DNA of 64,000 nucleotides from Pleionea mediterranea (GCF_003148745.1 NZ_QGGU01000008.1:124001-188000), one strand, 5' to 3'. Shown: positions 1 to 13,288, counted from the stretch's first letter. Notes: a model not told the origin generated them from the letters alone. Program-made: numbers and translations.

Positions 1-2847
<2,847 letters not shown>

Positions 2848-2862
2848 GTATTGAACCTCCTG

Positions 2863-5800
2863 TTACATAGATGCCATAGCTGCGGCTTCATCAATATCTA
2901 CCGCAACGAGTCGAGAAACACCAGGCTCTTGCATGGTAACACCTGCAAGTTGATGAGCCATTTCCATGGCGACTTTGTTGTGTGAAATATAAATAAACTG
3001 AACTTTTTCAGCCATGCTACGAACCAGATTACAGAAGCGCCCAACGTTTGCATCATCAAGTGGTGCATCAACCTCATCAAGCATACAAAACGGCGCAGGA
3101 TTTAACTGGAATATAGAAAACACTAACGCAATCGCTGTTAATGCTTTTTCCCCACCGGATAACAAGTGAATCGTCGAATTGCGTTTACCAGGTGGTCGTG
3201 CCATTACCGTAACGCCTGTATCCAATAAATCATCGCCGGTTAACTCAAGATAAGCATGACCACCGCCAAAAACTTTTGGGAATAAATCTTTCAAGCCAGC
3301 ATTAATTCGCTCAAAGGTTTCTTTAAATCGTGTACGGGTTTCTTTGTCAATTTTTCTTATTGCAGCTTCAAGGGTTTCTAATGCTTCGGCCAGATCTTCA
3401 TGCTGCGCATCCAGATAAACCTTTCGCTCTTCTTGTTGTTTGTGTTCTTCGATGGCCGCTAAATTAATAGCACCCAAACGCTGAATTTTTCCACTGATAA
3501 CTTCCAGATTTTGCTGCCAATCATGTTCATTGGCTTCTTCAGGCATTGATTCAGCAATGGCTTTAATACTTAACTCTTCATCAGCCAACGATTCGGCCTG
3601 AGTATTTTGGCGAGTTTTACATTCCTGCCATTCCATTTTTGCGCGCTCAAGTCGACTTCGAATCGCTTGTGCAGCCTGCTCGGCTTCAAGACGTTTTTTA
3701 TCAAAAGCTCGTAAGTTATTATCCGCTTCCGTCACTTTTTCACGAGCAGACTTTAATTCTTCTTCAACCAACAAGCGTTTTTCAAGTGCTTCTTCGAGCT
3801 CTATTTTATGGTCATCGCCCGGCTCTTCCATATTGTTCAGGCTGTCTTCAAGTTCAACTTTACGTTGCTGCAACTGAGTAATCTGTTGATCCATTCGTTG
3901 AAAGTTATTCTGTGCTGAATTAATTTCTGTTTTGAGCGATTCCACTCGAAGCGCCAATTTATGCGCCACATCTTTAGCTTCACGAGAGCGATTTCTCGAT
4001 TGCTCCAGTTCACTTCTGATTTCTTCTCGCTTTGCGCTTAGGGCTTCTTTCTCATCAGTGTCACTGGCCAGGTGCTCAACCAGTTCTTCGATTACCGCAC
4101 GGCTGGCAGACATGGCTTTTTCATCGTCTTTCATTTGTCGTGTGGCTTCAGCTTTTTCTTTGTTTAGCTTTTCAATGCGCTGACGAGTTTGTTCAAGCTT
4201 CGCTTGTTGGCTGCCAACTTTTGCCCGCAGTTCAGAGTAGCGTTTATTGGCGTCTTTAAGCTCGCGCTGCTTTTGCTCCCAGCTACCTTCCAGATCACGA
4301 ATTTGCTCTCGAATGGCAGATTCCTGTTCTTCGAGCTCGTTCAGCAACATTTCTTTTTCTTCCAGCTTAAGCGAAAGTTCTTTTAACTCGGCTTCACGCT
4401 CGACCAGCCCGGCTTCTTTATCGGTACTTCTGGAAACTTTTAACCAATGCTTACCAATCCAGATGCCATCTTTGGTAATGATGCTTTCACCGTCCGCTAA
4501 ATTAGCCTGGAGTTTTATGGCTTCGTCTAACGTGTCTACTGCACTGATGCCGGTCAATAAATGACTGATATCCACGGCACCCGAAACTTTTGTCGCTAAT
4601 GAACTCTTTGTGCCGCTGTATTGGGCAGAGCCTTCGATAAACTGTAATGAACCTTCGGTTAGAGTCTCCAAGTTTTCCGTTAAACTGAAGTCATCAACCA
4701 GTACGGCTTGTAGCGTATCACCCAACACGGTTTCAACGGCTTTTTCCCAACCCGTTTCAACATCGAGTTTTTCCACCAGACGGGGTTGCTCAAGCATGCC
4801 GGCAGTCTCTAACCACTTTTGAGTGGCTTTATTTTCACTACCAAGAGCAGCACTTTGCAGCGCTTCAAGTGATACTTTTCGTCCCTGCATCTTTTGAACT
4901 TCACGACGCAGCTCATCCATACTTTGGGATTTTCGCTGCCGCTGCTCACGCAGTTCCGATATTTTCTCTACGAACTCATCAACGGTTTCTGACAAGGTGG
5001 CCGCTTCCAGCTCAACTTTGGAGAGTTCCGTTGATGCTTCGATAACCGATGACTCCATGGGCTCGGACTGAAAACCATCCAGCTCTCGATCCATTGCGTC
5101 AATTCGCGCAGATAACCGGGTTAAGTGGGCTTCAAGCGATTGAATTCGTGTTTTTTCAACTTCCAGCTTTTGCGTATTTCCTGAAGCGCCCTGATTAAAG
5201 TTATCCCAGTCCTGTTGCCAATTGTTCATGGCATCTTCCAACTGATGCAGAGTCTCCTGCGATACATCAACGGTTTCATTGTGCATTTCCAGCTCAGGCT
5301 CTGCTTCCATTAATTCTTGCTGTAATGTTTCTATACGGGATTCATCACTGAGTTTCTGCTCATTAACGTGCTTCAGTGATGCCGAAACATTTTGCAGATC
5401 TTCATGCAGCTGTGTTTTACGTTCAGACTGATGCTTAATGGCTTGTTCAAGTCGTGCTATATCGGCGCCTATGCCATAGTAACGCCCCTGCACTTCATTA
5501 AACTGATCACTCAACTCAACATGTAAATCACGAGTTTGTTCAATTTCAGCATCTGCTCTGCGCTGCTCAGCAACTCTTGACTCAAGCTCGGTTTCAAGTT
5601 GACTGATTAAGGTATCAAACTCTTGCATTTGTTTGTTAAAACGCTGCCAACGCAATACCGATAACTGAGCTTTTAGTTCGCGCTCTTCACTTTTAAAATC
5701 TTTGTATTTTAGTGCCGCGGTTGCCTGGCGTTGCAAGTGTGCTAACTGTTTGCCCAGTTCTTCGCGGATGTCTTCTAGTCGTTCAAGATTTTCACGGGTA

Positions 5801-6357
5801 TGTCGAATACGATTTTCCGTTTCGCGGCGTCGTTCCTTATATTTTGAAATACCGGCAGCTTCTTCAATGAACACCCGTAACTCGGCGGGTTTTGACTCGA
5901 TCAGCCGGGAAATCATACCCTGTTCGATAATCGCGTAAGATCGCGGTCCAAGACCGGTTCCCAGAAAAATATCGGTTATATCTTTTCGACGACATTTGGT
6001 GCCATTTAGAAAATAAGAGGATTGACCGTCGCGGGTGACGGTTCTGCGTACGGAAATTTCAGCATAAGAGGCGTATTCACCAACTAACTTACCTTCACTA
6101 TTATCAAACACCAACTCAATACTGGCTTGACCAACTGGTTTACGGGCTGTTGAGCCATTAAATATAACATCCGTCATGGAGTCGCCACGCAAATGTTTGG
6201 CCGAGGACTCCCCCATAACCCAGCGTACCGCATCTATCAGGTTCGACTTACCACAGCCGTTAGGCCCTACGATAGCGGTCAGGTTTTGAGGAAACGGAAC
6301 AACCGTGGGGTCAACAAACGATTTAAATCCAGCTAATTTTATTTGTTTTAAGCGCAT
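2863..6357 (-). CDS. smc: Chromosome segregation protein SMC
   Basis: ATPase that organises and helps segregate the chromosome together with ScpA and ScpB, which are not in this window. At 1164 residues it has the family length. Walker A GPNGCGKS is at residues 31-38, two long coiled coils flank a hinge near residues 515-630, and the C-terminal head carries the signature LSGGEKALTA and Walker B FCMLDEVDAPLDD. The presence of canonical SMC suggests a lineage without MukBEF. It is the first gene of the smc-zipA-ligA operon and diverges from cysZ across 162 bp. Confidence 0.98.
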   Translation of the reverse strand: MRLKQIKLAGFKSFVDPTVVPFPQNLTAIVGPNGCGKSNLIDAVRWVMGESSAKHLRGDSMTDVIFNGSTARKPVGQASIELVFDNSEGKLVGEYASYAEISVRRTVTRDGQSSYFLNGTKCRRKDITDIFLGTGLGPRSYAIIEQGMISRLIESKPAELRVFIEEAAGISKYKERRRETENRIRHTRENLERLEDIREELGKQLAHLQRQATAALKYKDFKSEERELKAQLSVLRWQRFNKQMQEFDTLISQLETELESRVAEQRRADAEIEQTRDLHVELSDQFNEVQGRYYGIGADIARLEQAIKHQSERKTQLHEDLQNVSASLKHVNEQKLSDESRIETLQQELMEAEPELEMHNETVDVSQETLHQLEDAMNNWQQDWDNFNQGASGNTQKLEVEKTRIQSLEAHLTRLSARIDAMDRELDGFQSEPMESSVIEASTELSKVELEAATLSETVDEFVEKISELREQRQRKSQSMDELRREVQKMQGRKVSLEALQSAALGSENKATQKWLETAGMLEQPRLVEKLDVETGWEKAVETVLGDTLQAVLVDDFSLTENLETLTEGSLQFIEGSAQYSGTKSSLATKVSGAVDISHLLTGISAVDTLDEAIKLQANLADGESIITKDGIWIGKHWLKVSRSTDKEAGLVEREAELKELSLKLEEKEMLLNELEEQESAIREQIRDLEGSWEQKQRELKDANKRYSELRAKVGSQQAKLEQTRQRIEKLNKEKAEATRQMKDDEKAMSASRAVIEELVEHLASDTDEKEALSAKREEIRSELEQSRNRSREAKDVAHKLALRVESLKTEINSAQNNFQRMDQQITQLQQRKVELEDSLNNMEEPGDDHKIELEEALEKRLLVEEELKSAREKVTEADNNLRAFDKKRLEAEQAAQAIRSRLERAKMEWQECKTRQNTQAESLADEELSIKAIAESMPEEANEHDWQQNLEVISGKIQRLGAINLAAIEEHKQQEERKVYLDAQHEDLAEALETLEAAIRKIDKETRTRFKETFERINAGLKDLFPKVFGGGHAYLELTGDDLLDTGVTVMARPPGKRNSTIHLLSGGEKALTAIALVFSIFQLNPAPFCMLDEVDAPLDDANVGRFCNLVRSMAEKVQFIYISHNKVAMEMAHQLAGVTMQEPGVSRLVAVDIDEAAAMASM

Positions 6358-6519
6358 AACCCTGAAATCTGTATTTTTTATCTTTACAATGGCCTTCGGC
6401 TGACCGTGAACTTACATTTTGTAAACAGTTTTATTTATTCTGATTAAGCCGAGTAGTGTAAATTATTTCACTGCTAAACACACACAGTAGTATCAAAAAA
6501 TGAGAGAAATTTTTAGTCT

Positions 6520-7269
6520 ATGATAAAAAGCGGATTCAGTGGTGCTCAATATTTCACCAAAGGTTTACAGCTTGTACGATTAAAGGGCATTCGCCACTTT
6601 GTGGTGTTACCACTGCTCATCAACATCGTTTTATTGTTATCGGCCTGTATTTGGGTGTTCAACAAACTGCTTGACTGGAAAACGCAGTTTTATAACTGGA
6701 GCTGGGAATGGGTCCAATGGATATTGGATAACTTTGGCTGGCTGTTATGGCCGGTGGTCTTCATTGTTATTTTTCTCTCGGTCTTTTATTTTTTTGCCAT
6801 CATCGCTAATTGGTTGGCGGCGCCATTTAATGGCTTACTCTCAGAAGCTGTGGAACGTCACCTTGCCGGCAAGGATACCTCACAAAATGAGTCTTTTAGT
6901 TCGGTTATCAAAGACTTACCAAGAATATTTGGGCGTGAATGGGCAAAACTTAAATACTGGCTACCAAAGGCACTGGCCTGCCTGATTTTATTTTTGATCC
7001 CCGGGGTTAACCTGGTTGCACCGGTTATCTGGGTATTATTCAGCGCCTGGATGATGGCCGTGCAGTACATAGACTATCCAATGGATAATCATAAAGTCAG
7101 CTTTCATGACATGCTTACCCAGCTCAGAGCAAGGCGCGGTGGGCCACTTGGGTTTGGTGGTACCGTTATGCTCATAACCATGGTTCCGGTAGCGAACATT
7201 CTGGTTATGCCAGTTGCTGTCGCGGGCGCGACAGCACTCTGGTATGAAAATTACCGGGAAGACTTGTAA
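6520..7269 (+). CDS. cysZ: Sulfate transporter CysZ (EI24 family)
   Basis: Inner-membrane protein for high-affinity sulfate uptake feeding cysteine synthesis. The 249 residues give about four hydrophobic segments (near 25-47, 65-95, 145-172 and 205-240). The NWLAAPFNGLL segment and the region around LIPGVNLVAPVIW are typical of the EI24/CysZ fold. It diverges from smc; in enterics cysZ also lies beside zipA-ligA, so the context supports the name. No other sulfate assimilation gene is adjacent. Confidence 0.9.
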   Translation: MIKSGFSGAQYFTKGLQLVRLKGIRHFVVLPLLINIVLLLSACIWVFNKLLDWKTQFYNWSWEWVQWILDNFGWLLWPVVFIVIFLSVFYFFAIIANWLAAPFNGLLSEAVERHLAGKDTSQNESFSSVIKDLPRIFGREWAKLKYWLPKALACLILFLIPGVNLVAPVIWVLFSAWMMAVQYIDYPMDNHKVSFHDMLTQLRARRGGPLGFGGTVMLITMVPVANILVMPVAVAGATALWYENYREDL

Positions 7270-7302
7270 AAATCGACCATAATGAAATCGAGTAACAATA
7301 AC

Positions 7303-7338
7303 TGTTAGAAATGATTGAACCGTTAGAAATGCTTGGTT
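7303..7338. repeat. Imperfect 18-bp tandem duplication after cysZ
   Basis: Two adjacent 18-bp units (7303-7320 and 7321-7338) share the ten-base core GTTAGAAATG. The second unit runs into the 3' end and stop codon of the minus-strand gene that follows. One of several such short duplications in this window. Confidence 0.5.
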
Positions 7339-7820
7339 AACGACAGTAAGAAACGGGGGCTACGGATTTCTTTTTCTCGGGCCTTATCGAGAGAGAAAAA
7401 GTAGTTCTCACCCTGCTCGGACTGAAACAGGCTGTAGCCTTTCAGGGTAACCCTGAAAACAACTGGTTTGGCGAAGGAATAGCGGTTTGCACTTTGGTCC
7501 GAGTTTTCATAACGGCTAAGAAAGGAAAGCGACACCATATCGCTGTAACTCTGGTTTTTATCAATGGAGTACTCAATGCCATAGCGATCACCCAGCGGCA
7601 ATTCCAAATCAATAGAATCCGTCGTTTTTGGCTCTAAATCATTATTTTCAATGGCATTCTCTTGAATAGCATTCTCTTGAATAGCATTCTCTTTAAGAAC
7701 AGTATCAGAGAATAATACGGAGGATAAAAATCGATTACCGGACGCTGAAGCTGCCGTGCTATTAAAAACAGCACCAGCTACCAGACAAGAAAGCATAAAC
7801 CGAGGTAAAACAGCACTCAT
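7323..7820 (-). CDS. Small exported protein of unknown function
   Basis: I do not recognise a family. The ATG at 7818-7820 is chosen because it has an AGGGA ribosome-binding site about 7 bp upstream and begins a clear signal peptide (MSAVLPRFMLSCLVAGAVF...ASA, about 26 residues); the frame stays open upstream but would put two hydrophobic segments in tandem. The mature part is about 140 residues. It contains a threefold ENAIQ/ENAIE repeat encoded by a 15-bp DNA repeat, and a C-terminal half with alternating hydrophobic residues (YGIEYSID, VVFRVTLKGY, FLLSLTKHF) ending in Phe, as in small outer-membrane or periplasmic beta proteins. The location is an inference. Confidence 0.6.
   Translation of the reverse strand: MSAVLPRFMLSCLVAGAVFNSTAASASGNRFLSSVLFSDTVLKENAIQENAIQENAIENNDLEPKTTDSIDLELPLGDRYGIEYSIDKNQSYSDMVSLSFLSRYENSDQSANRYSFAKPVVFRVTLKGYSLFQSEQGENYFFSLDKAREKEIRSPRFLLSLTKHF
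7654..7698 (-). repeat. 15-bp tandem repeat inside coding sequence (3 copies)
   Basis: Three in-frame copies of a 15-bp unit (GCATTCTCTTGAATA on the plus strand; the third copy diverged) at 7654-7668, 7669-7683 and 7684-7698. They encode the pentapeptide repeat ENAIQ just after the signal peptide. The unit is a multiple of three, so copy-number change would keep the frame. Confidence 0.85.
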
Positions 7821-8065
7821 GTACTTCCCTGACACGAATGCATTGGACAACAAACTCAAAGCACTCATAGACCTACCTGAAACAACAACCAAGAAGATTA
7901 AATGGTGGACCGGGTTAGAAACCAGTAGCCACCAGACACAGATTAAGCCTAGCAAAGTTGGTTAATATTTCAACAACCCCTTGGTTAAACTGCGACCAAC
8001 TTAACACAATTTATTACATTTATAGGCAATTAGCGCTATTCTGAGTTACCTTATATAGTTAAAGC

Positions 8066-11000
8066 TTATTCTAAGTACTTTAAGCTATCTATCTGTTTTT
8101 CAATCCTTTTTGTCGATATTGGAAAGGCTGTTTTAATACCTTGGGCAAACAAGGAGATCCGGAACTCCTGCAACATCCAGTAGAGTTCATCCAGAGCATT
8201 CGAATAAGCTTTATTATGCGGCGATTGTTCAAGTTTATTGACCCGTTGCTGGATCCTCTGAAATTCTTTAAGGCAGGTGGACTCGCGAGGAAAGTTCACC
8301 ATCATACGTTCGAGTCGCTTATCCAGTGCCGTTAAATAACGTTGATAATCTCTTAATCGTTCAACACCGTGCTGATAAATACAACCTGTGTACCATAGGG
8401 ACTCCAGCTGCTGACGAATATCCAGGTACGACTGTAAATATTTTGGCTCGACCTTCTCATAAACCTGCTTATTGATCGCTTGTGTTGTTCGTAATAACGA
8501 CAATATCAACGACAAATTATCATTCATTCGCTCTGTAAATATTTTTGCGAACCGTTGCTTAGCGACTTTAAACGTCTGTTCCGATTCAATTGGAGCATCG
8601 GGTAAACAGTCTTTGGCAACGGCCATCGCCAAATCTTCAACCAACGCCGGATAACCGTCTATCAAGATAGCCAGTTTGGTCAACTCGTTTCGATGTTGCC
8701 ATGAGCGTAAAAAATACTTCAGCTTTTTATCCTGACTTAGCAACAGTAATCGACATAGGCCTCTTTGATGAGTTTGCTCAGCGACAAAACGGGACTCGCA
8801 CCCAACTCGTTGGACATAATCTTGATTGTCCTCCAGAGCCTGCAACAATCGTGTTTGTTGTCGGTTATTTGTATTAACCACTTCAAGCTGAAATTGATAG
8901 CCTGCTGGCCACTCGGTTAATTTTGTCGGTTGTTTAACCGTTTTATGGGCTGTTTTTTGGCTTTTATTGCCAGCACTGTTAACTTGCTCTGTCGATAGTT
9001 GCAATGCGGCTTTTACATTGTCACTTAAGAACTGTTGTAAATCGCTCAACTGCCGCCCTTTTTTTATAGGCTGTTTACCTTCTGCAAACACTTTAAAGTT
9101 TGGCGTTAAATGGCTGGGCAACTCCAGATTATTCCAGTAATCAAGATCAATTGAGCGGCCGGATATTTGATAAAGTACAGTCGCTAACTCTTGAAAAAAG
9201 TCACCTTTGCCAAAATTATCTTTCAGTCGTTCATAACAGGCCGATGCGAATTCCGGTGCCGGGATAAAGTTTTTACGGATAGACTTGGGTAAGGCTTTTA
9301 TGGAACAGAGTATTTTTTCTTGCAACAGACCGGGAACCAGCCATTCAAAATCCGCTGGCTTAAACTGTTTTAACATGGGTAACGGTAAGCAGATGGAAAC
9401 GCCATCATCAGGATGTCCCGGTTCAAAACGATATTCCAGTTTAATCTCGGTATCTCTGATGACCAGTGTTTTCGGAAAGGCCGATTCATCCAGTTCAGCT
9501 TCCGGATTTAAAATATCCTGCTCGGTTAAAGTTAATTGCTGATTACGGGCTTTCCAGTCTTTTTTTAACCAACGCAATAATGTTTTTAAATTAAACACCT
9601 GTGACGGCAGCCGTTGGTCAAAGTAGTCAACCAGTTCTTCATCCGTTTTAATAATATCGGTTCGACGTTGACGGGATTCTTCGTCCCGAAATTCATTTAA
9701 TAACGATTGATTGATACTTTGAAAAGGCGCATTGGTATTAAGCTCTCCATCAATAAAGCCCTTCTCTATTAACCAGTTTCGACTCAGTGCTGGATCTTGT
9801 TGACTGTAACCAACCAGTCTATTGGCCACATAAATAAGTCCAAACAACGATTTTTGCAGATACGCGCAGGCCTCACCTTTTTTCTTACGCCAGTGAGGAT
9901 CAAGATAACTGACTTTAGCGATATGCTCGGCACAATCTTCAATCCAGTCTGCTTCAATAGGTGCCGTTGCACGTGCATAAAGTTTGCCCGTTTCAATTAA
10001 CTCTGCCGCCAGCATCCACTGTGATTTTGTTTTAAAGTTAACCGACGATGGATGAACGTAGACTTTTGTATTTCTGGCCCCCTGATAATGCGCCTCATTG
10101 GTTTTTGTTAAAACGTTGGTAATTAAAGCTGGTAGCAGTGCCCGGTGGATCTGCTCATAATCCGCCGGAGCTTTATTCAGTTTATGACCAGCTTGCAACA
10201 TTAACTGTTTTAACTGACGAAATGTATTGCGCCAGTCAAGCCAAGCAGGAAAGTTTATAAAATGGGTAGCGCAATAATCTTTAAACTGCCGGTTTGCCAT
10301 ATCTTCCTGCAATTTATGCAAGCCATTCCAGACGTTTAAAAAGGTTATAAAATCTGACTTTTTATCGTTCCACTGTTCATGGGCTGAATCTGCTTTTTGT
10401 GCTTTATCGTGCGGCCGCTCTCTGGGATCGCGCACACTGTATAAACTGGCTATCACCAGCATTTCTTTCAGTGCAAACTCGGTTCCCGAACACAACATAA
10501 CCGCCAGCTTCGGATCAACGGGCAGCCGGGCAATTTGCCGGCCGATTTTGGTCAGCTTAAAATCATTGTCCAAAGCCCCCAGTTCAAACAGCATGTTCAT
10601 GCCATCACGCCAGTGTTTTTCTTCGGCATTTTCAATAAACGGAAACGTTTCTGGCTGATCAATGCCCATGGATTTCATTTGCAAAATCACCGACGCCAAA
10701 TTTGTTCGCTTAATTTCTGGCAGGGTAAACGCAGATCGACTGTCATAATCGTCTTCCGAATAAAGCCGAAAGCAAATACCCGATGACACACGACCACAGC
10801 GCCCTGCCCGTTGATTGGCACTGGCCTGTGAAATTTTTTCAATTTGCAAACGTTGAATTTTACTGCGCATACTAAAGCGACTGATCCTGGCTGTTCCAGG
10901 ATCAATCACAAAACGAATACCCGGTACCGTTAACGAGGTTTCAGCAACATTGGTTGCCAATACAATTTTCCGACCTTGTAGTGGCTTAAATACTTTTTGC

Positions 11001-11980
11001 TGATCACCAATACTTAATCTGGCGTACAAGGGTAAAATGTGAGTTTGGGATAAATTTAAACGCCGCAGCTGACGTGTTACCTGACGAATTTCCCCTTCAC
11101 CGGGTAGAAAGATCAAAATATCACCCGGACCTTCTTTACAGGCTTGCTGTACCGCGGTTCTAATTTGCCACAGTTCAGGTTCTTCACCGTGGGGGATTTC
11201 CATGCTGTCAGCAGGCAAATAACGCATTTCAACCGGATAAGTACGACCTTTAACTTCCAGTACCGGTGCATCGTCGAAAAACTTTGAAAAGCGTTCAACA
11301 TCGATTGTTGCCGATGTAATGATAACTTTTAGATCTCGACGCTTTTGGGTCAAATTCTTTAAAAGCCCTAATAAAAAATCAATATTAATGCTGCGTTCGT
11401 GGGCTTCATCAATAATGATAACTTCATAACGACTGAGAAATGGATCTTGCTGAATCTCGGCGAGTAACATGCCGTCCGTCATTACCTTCAGGTAACTTTG
11501 CTCAGACACTTTTTCAAAAAACCGTACACTCACACCAACATCCTGACCCAGTTGTGTGTTGACTTCTTCGGCTATTCTGGAAGCAACAGACGTCGCCGCA
11601 ACACGTCTAGGCTGAGTGTGACCTATGAATCCCCGACCACCGTATCCGGCCTTAAGACAAATTTTTGGTAGCTGAGTCGTTTTACCACTACCGGTTTCGC
11701 CCGCTATTACGACAACCTGATTTTGCTGAATCAACTTGATAATCTTTTCAGACTGCTCACTGACGGGTAATTGGGCAGGAAAACTTATGGTGGGTTTATG
11801 GCTATCGCGCTGTGTTTTTAAATGTTTTGAGGAATCAAATAATTTTTGTAATGACTGCTCAGCCGATTGAGTATCTTTGTTACGCCGTTTTAGACCAGCG
11901 ATTTTCTTTTTCAATCCTATTATTTTGCCAGCATCACGTGTCAGACACTCAAGAATATCAGTAGAGGAATTATTAGACAT
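8066..11980 (-). CDS. hrpA: ATP-dependent RNA helicase HrpA
   Basis: Large DEAH-box helicase; the E. coli homologue acts on stalled ribosomes and mRNA processing. The 1304 residues match the family length near 1300. Walker A GETGSGKT is at 94-101, the DEAH box at 191-194 in IIIDEAHERS, followed by SAT, the motif VI region (QRAGRCGR), the HA2 and OB regions, and a long C-terminal DUF3418 region. It is flanked by spacers of 245 and 187 bp and is probably transcribed alone. No terminator of good quality was seen after its stop. Confidence 0.97.
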   Translation of the reverse strand: MSNNSSTDILECLTRDAGKIIGLKKKIAGLKRRNKDTQSAEQSLQKLFDSSKHLKTQRDSHKPTISFPAQLPVSEQSEKIIKLIQQNQVVVIAGETGSGKTTQLPKICLKAGYGGRGFIGHTQPRRVAATSVASRIAEEVNTQLGQDVGVSVRFFEKVSEQSYLKVMTDGMLLAEIQQDPFLSRYEVIIIDEAHERSINIDFLLGLLKNLTQKRRDLKVIITSATIDVERFSKFFDDAPVLEVKGRTYPVEMRYLPADSMEIPHGEEPELWQIRTAVQQACKEGPGDILIFLPGEGEIRQVTRQLRRLNLSQTHILPLYARLSIGDQQKVFKPLQGRKIVLATNVAETSLTVPGIRFVIDPGTARISRFSMRSKIQRLQIEKISQASANQRAGRCGRVSSGICFRLYSEDDYDSRSAFTLPEIKRTNLASVILQMKSMGIDQPETFPFIENAEEKHWRDGMNMLFELGALDNDFKLTKIGRQIARLPVDPKLAVMLCSGTEFALKEMLVIASLYSVRDPRERPHDKAQKADSAHEQWNDKKSDFITFLNVWNGLHKLQEDMANRQFKDYCATHFINFPAWLDWRNTFRQLKQLMLQAGHKLNKAPADYEQIHRALLPALITNVLTKTNEAHYQGARNTKVYVHPSSVNFKTKSQWMLAAELIETGKLYARATAPIEADWIEDCAEHIAKVSYLDPHWRKKKGEACAYLQKSLFGLIYVANRLVGYSQQDPALSRNWLIEKGFIDGELNTNAPFQSINQSLLNEFRDEESRQRRTDIIKTDEELVDYFDQRLPSQVFNLKTLLRWLKKDWKARNQQLTLTEQDILNPEAELDESAFPKTLVIRDTEIKLEYRFEPGHPDDGVSICLPLPMLKQFKPADFEWLVPGLLQEKILCSIKALPKSIRKNFIPAPEFASACYERLKDNFGKGDFFQELATVLYQISGRSIDLDYWNNLELPSHLTPNFKVFAEGKQPIKKGRQLSDLQQFLSDNVKAALQLSTEQVNSAGNKSQKTAHKTVKQPTKLTEWPAGYQFQLEVVNTNNRQQTRLLQALEDNQDYVQRVGCESRFVAEQTHQRGLCRLLLLSQDKKLKYFLRSWQHRNELTKLAILIDGYPALVEDLAMAVAKDCLPDAPIESEQTFKVAKQRFAKIFTERMNDNLSLILSLLRTTQAINKQVYEKVEPKYLQSYLDIRQQLESLWYTGCIYQHGVERLRDYQRYLTALDKRLERMMVNFPRESTCLKEFQRIQQRVNKLEQSPHNKAYSNALDELYWMLQEFRISLFAQGIKTAFPISTKRIEKQIDSLKYLE

Positions 11981-12117
11981 TGTATAACCGTAAAATCCAG
12001 TATCGAATATAAGTCTGTTAGTGAAAGAAACTGCAAATTAAAAAATTAGCGTGAGAACAAATCGGTAATAACAGGATTAGTAAGTCGAACGATATTATAT
12101 CAATTGGCAAAAACGAA

Positions 12118-12150
12118 AAAAGCCTGTTTGCCATAAACAAACAGGCTTTT
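12118..12150 (-). terminator. Intrinsic terminator after the alpha/beta hydrolase
   Basis: Perfect 13-bp stem (12118-12130 with 12138-12150, AAAAGCCTGTTTG) and a 7-base loop, followed on the minus strand by a run of T. It lies 18 bp beyond the hydrolase stop and could also stop plus-strand transcription. Confidence 0.85.
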
Positions 12151-12167
12151 ATGGAAATTATTAAAGC

Positions 12168-12989
12168 TTAATCCCAGATTTCGTGGGGCTTTAATACATC
12201 AGCCATAAACTTTGCTACTGGTTTGATAAAATCTTTATCTTCCCAATAACCATTATGACAAGCAGGATTCCATGACGTCGCCGGATTACCCACGTTAATC
12301 TCATAATCACCTGCAACGGCTTTATTATAAGATTCATTAATACCTTTTAATGGGTAAGCAACAATATCGTCTTTATCATAAAAGTTTAACCAGCGTGCGC
12401 GTTCTGCAAAATCTTCTGGAAGCGCATCACCCGCCACTTTTACTGGCTGGTGTAACTCTTCGTGGTGACGAACATAAATTGCCAGAGGACTACCAAAAGT
12501 AACGTAACCAACTAAATTTTGCATAGATTCAAAGTTAGAAGTCTTTGGCGTCGTATTTCGCATTTCTCGAATATAATCTTGCATAATGATTGATCCGAAT
12601 GAATGCGCCAGCACTATCAATGGTGTTTTTTCTTCATTCACCCGACGATGACCGGCAAACTCTCTCAAAGAATCGGCAACACGATTTTGCACTTTCGAGT
12701 AAAGCCTGGAACCTTTATGGTACGCCAACCCTGACCCAAGATAATCGATAAACATTTTTCGAGTACCTTCGTAGGCCAAATCATTTTTGTAATTAATGCT
12801 TTTGTAAAACTCTGACAGTTCATCTTTGATGGCATCTGCCCAGTAAATTTCTTTGAACATTAAATCATCTTCAAGTCGACCTTCACCACCGGCGACATAT
12901 TCTTCAATGATTCGATGCTTAAGCTCAACTGAAAAATGTTGGTCTTCAGTGCTCATCCCGTGAATGATTGCGACCGCAAGCCTTTTCAT
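12168..12989 (-). CDS. Alpha/beta hydrolase-like protein
   Basis: The 273-residue protein starts directly with beta strand MKRLAVAIIHG, where HG resembles an oxyanion-hole motif. It has a nucleophile elbow AHSFGS with Ser130 as the likely nucleophile. A candidate acid/His pair lies in the C-terminal third (FYDKDDIVAYPL and ACHNGYW). There is no signal peptide, so it is probably cytoplasmic. Substrate is unknown; lipase, esterase or serine-peptidase-like activity is possible. It is a single gene with its own terminator and a tRNA-Asp upstream. Confidence 0.7.
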   Translation of the reverse strand: MKRLAVAIIHGMSTEDQHFSVELKHRIIEEYVAGGEGRLEDDLMFKEIYWADAIKDELSEFYKSINYKNDLAYEGTRKMFIDYLGSGLAYHKGSRLYSKVQNRVADSLREFAGHRRVNEEKTPLIVLAHSFGSIIMQDYIREMRNTTPKTSNFESMQNLVGYVTFGSPLAIYVRHHEELHQPVKVAGDALPEDFAERARWLNFYDKDDIVAYPLKGINESYNKAVAGDYEINVGNPATSWNPACHNGYWEDKDFIKPVAKFMADVLKPHEIWD

Positions 12990-13153
12990 TATGTCCTCTC
13001 TATCTTTATATTGCGATTTGATAGGCTAAATACTCGCGCAAAAACAACAAGATATCAAGATTAATCAGACGGATAACGAAAAAAACTTAATTACAGATTG
13101 AGTAAATATATAGGAAATTGAGTGTTCAGAAATTTGGAAAGAGAGAAGGAAAA

Positions 13154-13230
13154 TGGCGGAGCGGACGGGACTCGAACCCGCGACCCCCGGCGTGACAGGC
13201 CGGTATTCTAACCAGCTGAACTACCGCTCC
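13154..13230 (-). tRNA. tRNA-Asp (anticodon GTC)
   Basis: Read on the minus strand this is a 77-nt cloverleaf beginning GGAGCGGTAG, with the anticodon loop CCTGTCAC giving GTC for Asp, the T arm GGTTCGAGTCC, and an encoded CCA 3' end. The 7-bp acceptor stem GGAGCGG/CCGCTCC pairs perfectly. It closely resembles the E. coli tRNA-Asp. No integrase or direct repeat suggests use as an attachment site. Confidence 0.97.
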
Positions 13231-13259
13231 GCTTAGGTACCCCTTGCGAGGTGGGCGCT

Positions 13260-13288
13260 ATAATACGTATAGCCCTTAGGCCTGTCAA
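13260..13288 (-). promoter_or_regulatory. Sigma-70 promoter of tRNA-Asp
   Basis: On the minus strand a consensus -35 TTGACA (13283-13288) is 17 bp from a -10 TATTAT (13260-13265). A GC-rich discriminator (AGCGCCCACC) follows, the type linked to stringent control of stable RNA genes. The tRNA begins about 30 bp further on. Confidence 0.88.

Noticed and set aside
13154-13230. tRNA-Asp as an integration site for a mobile island
   Set aside because: No integrase, no direct repeat of the tRNA 3' end and no foreign-looking genes nearby.
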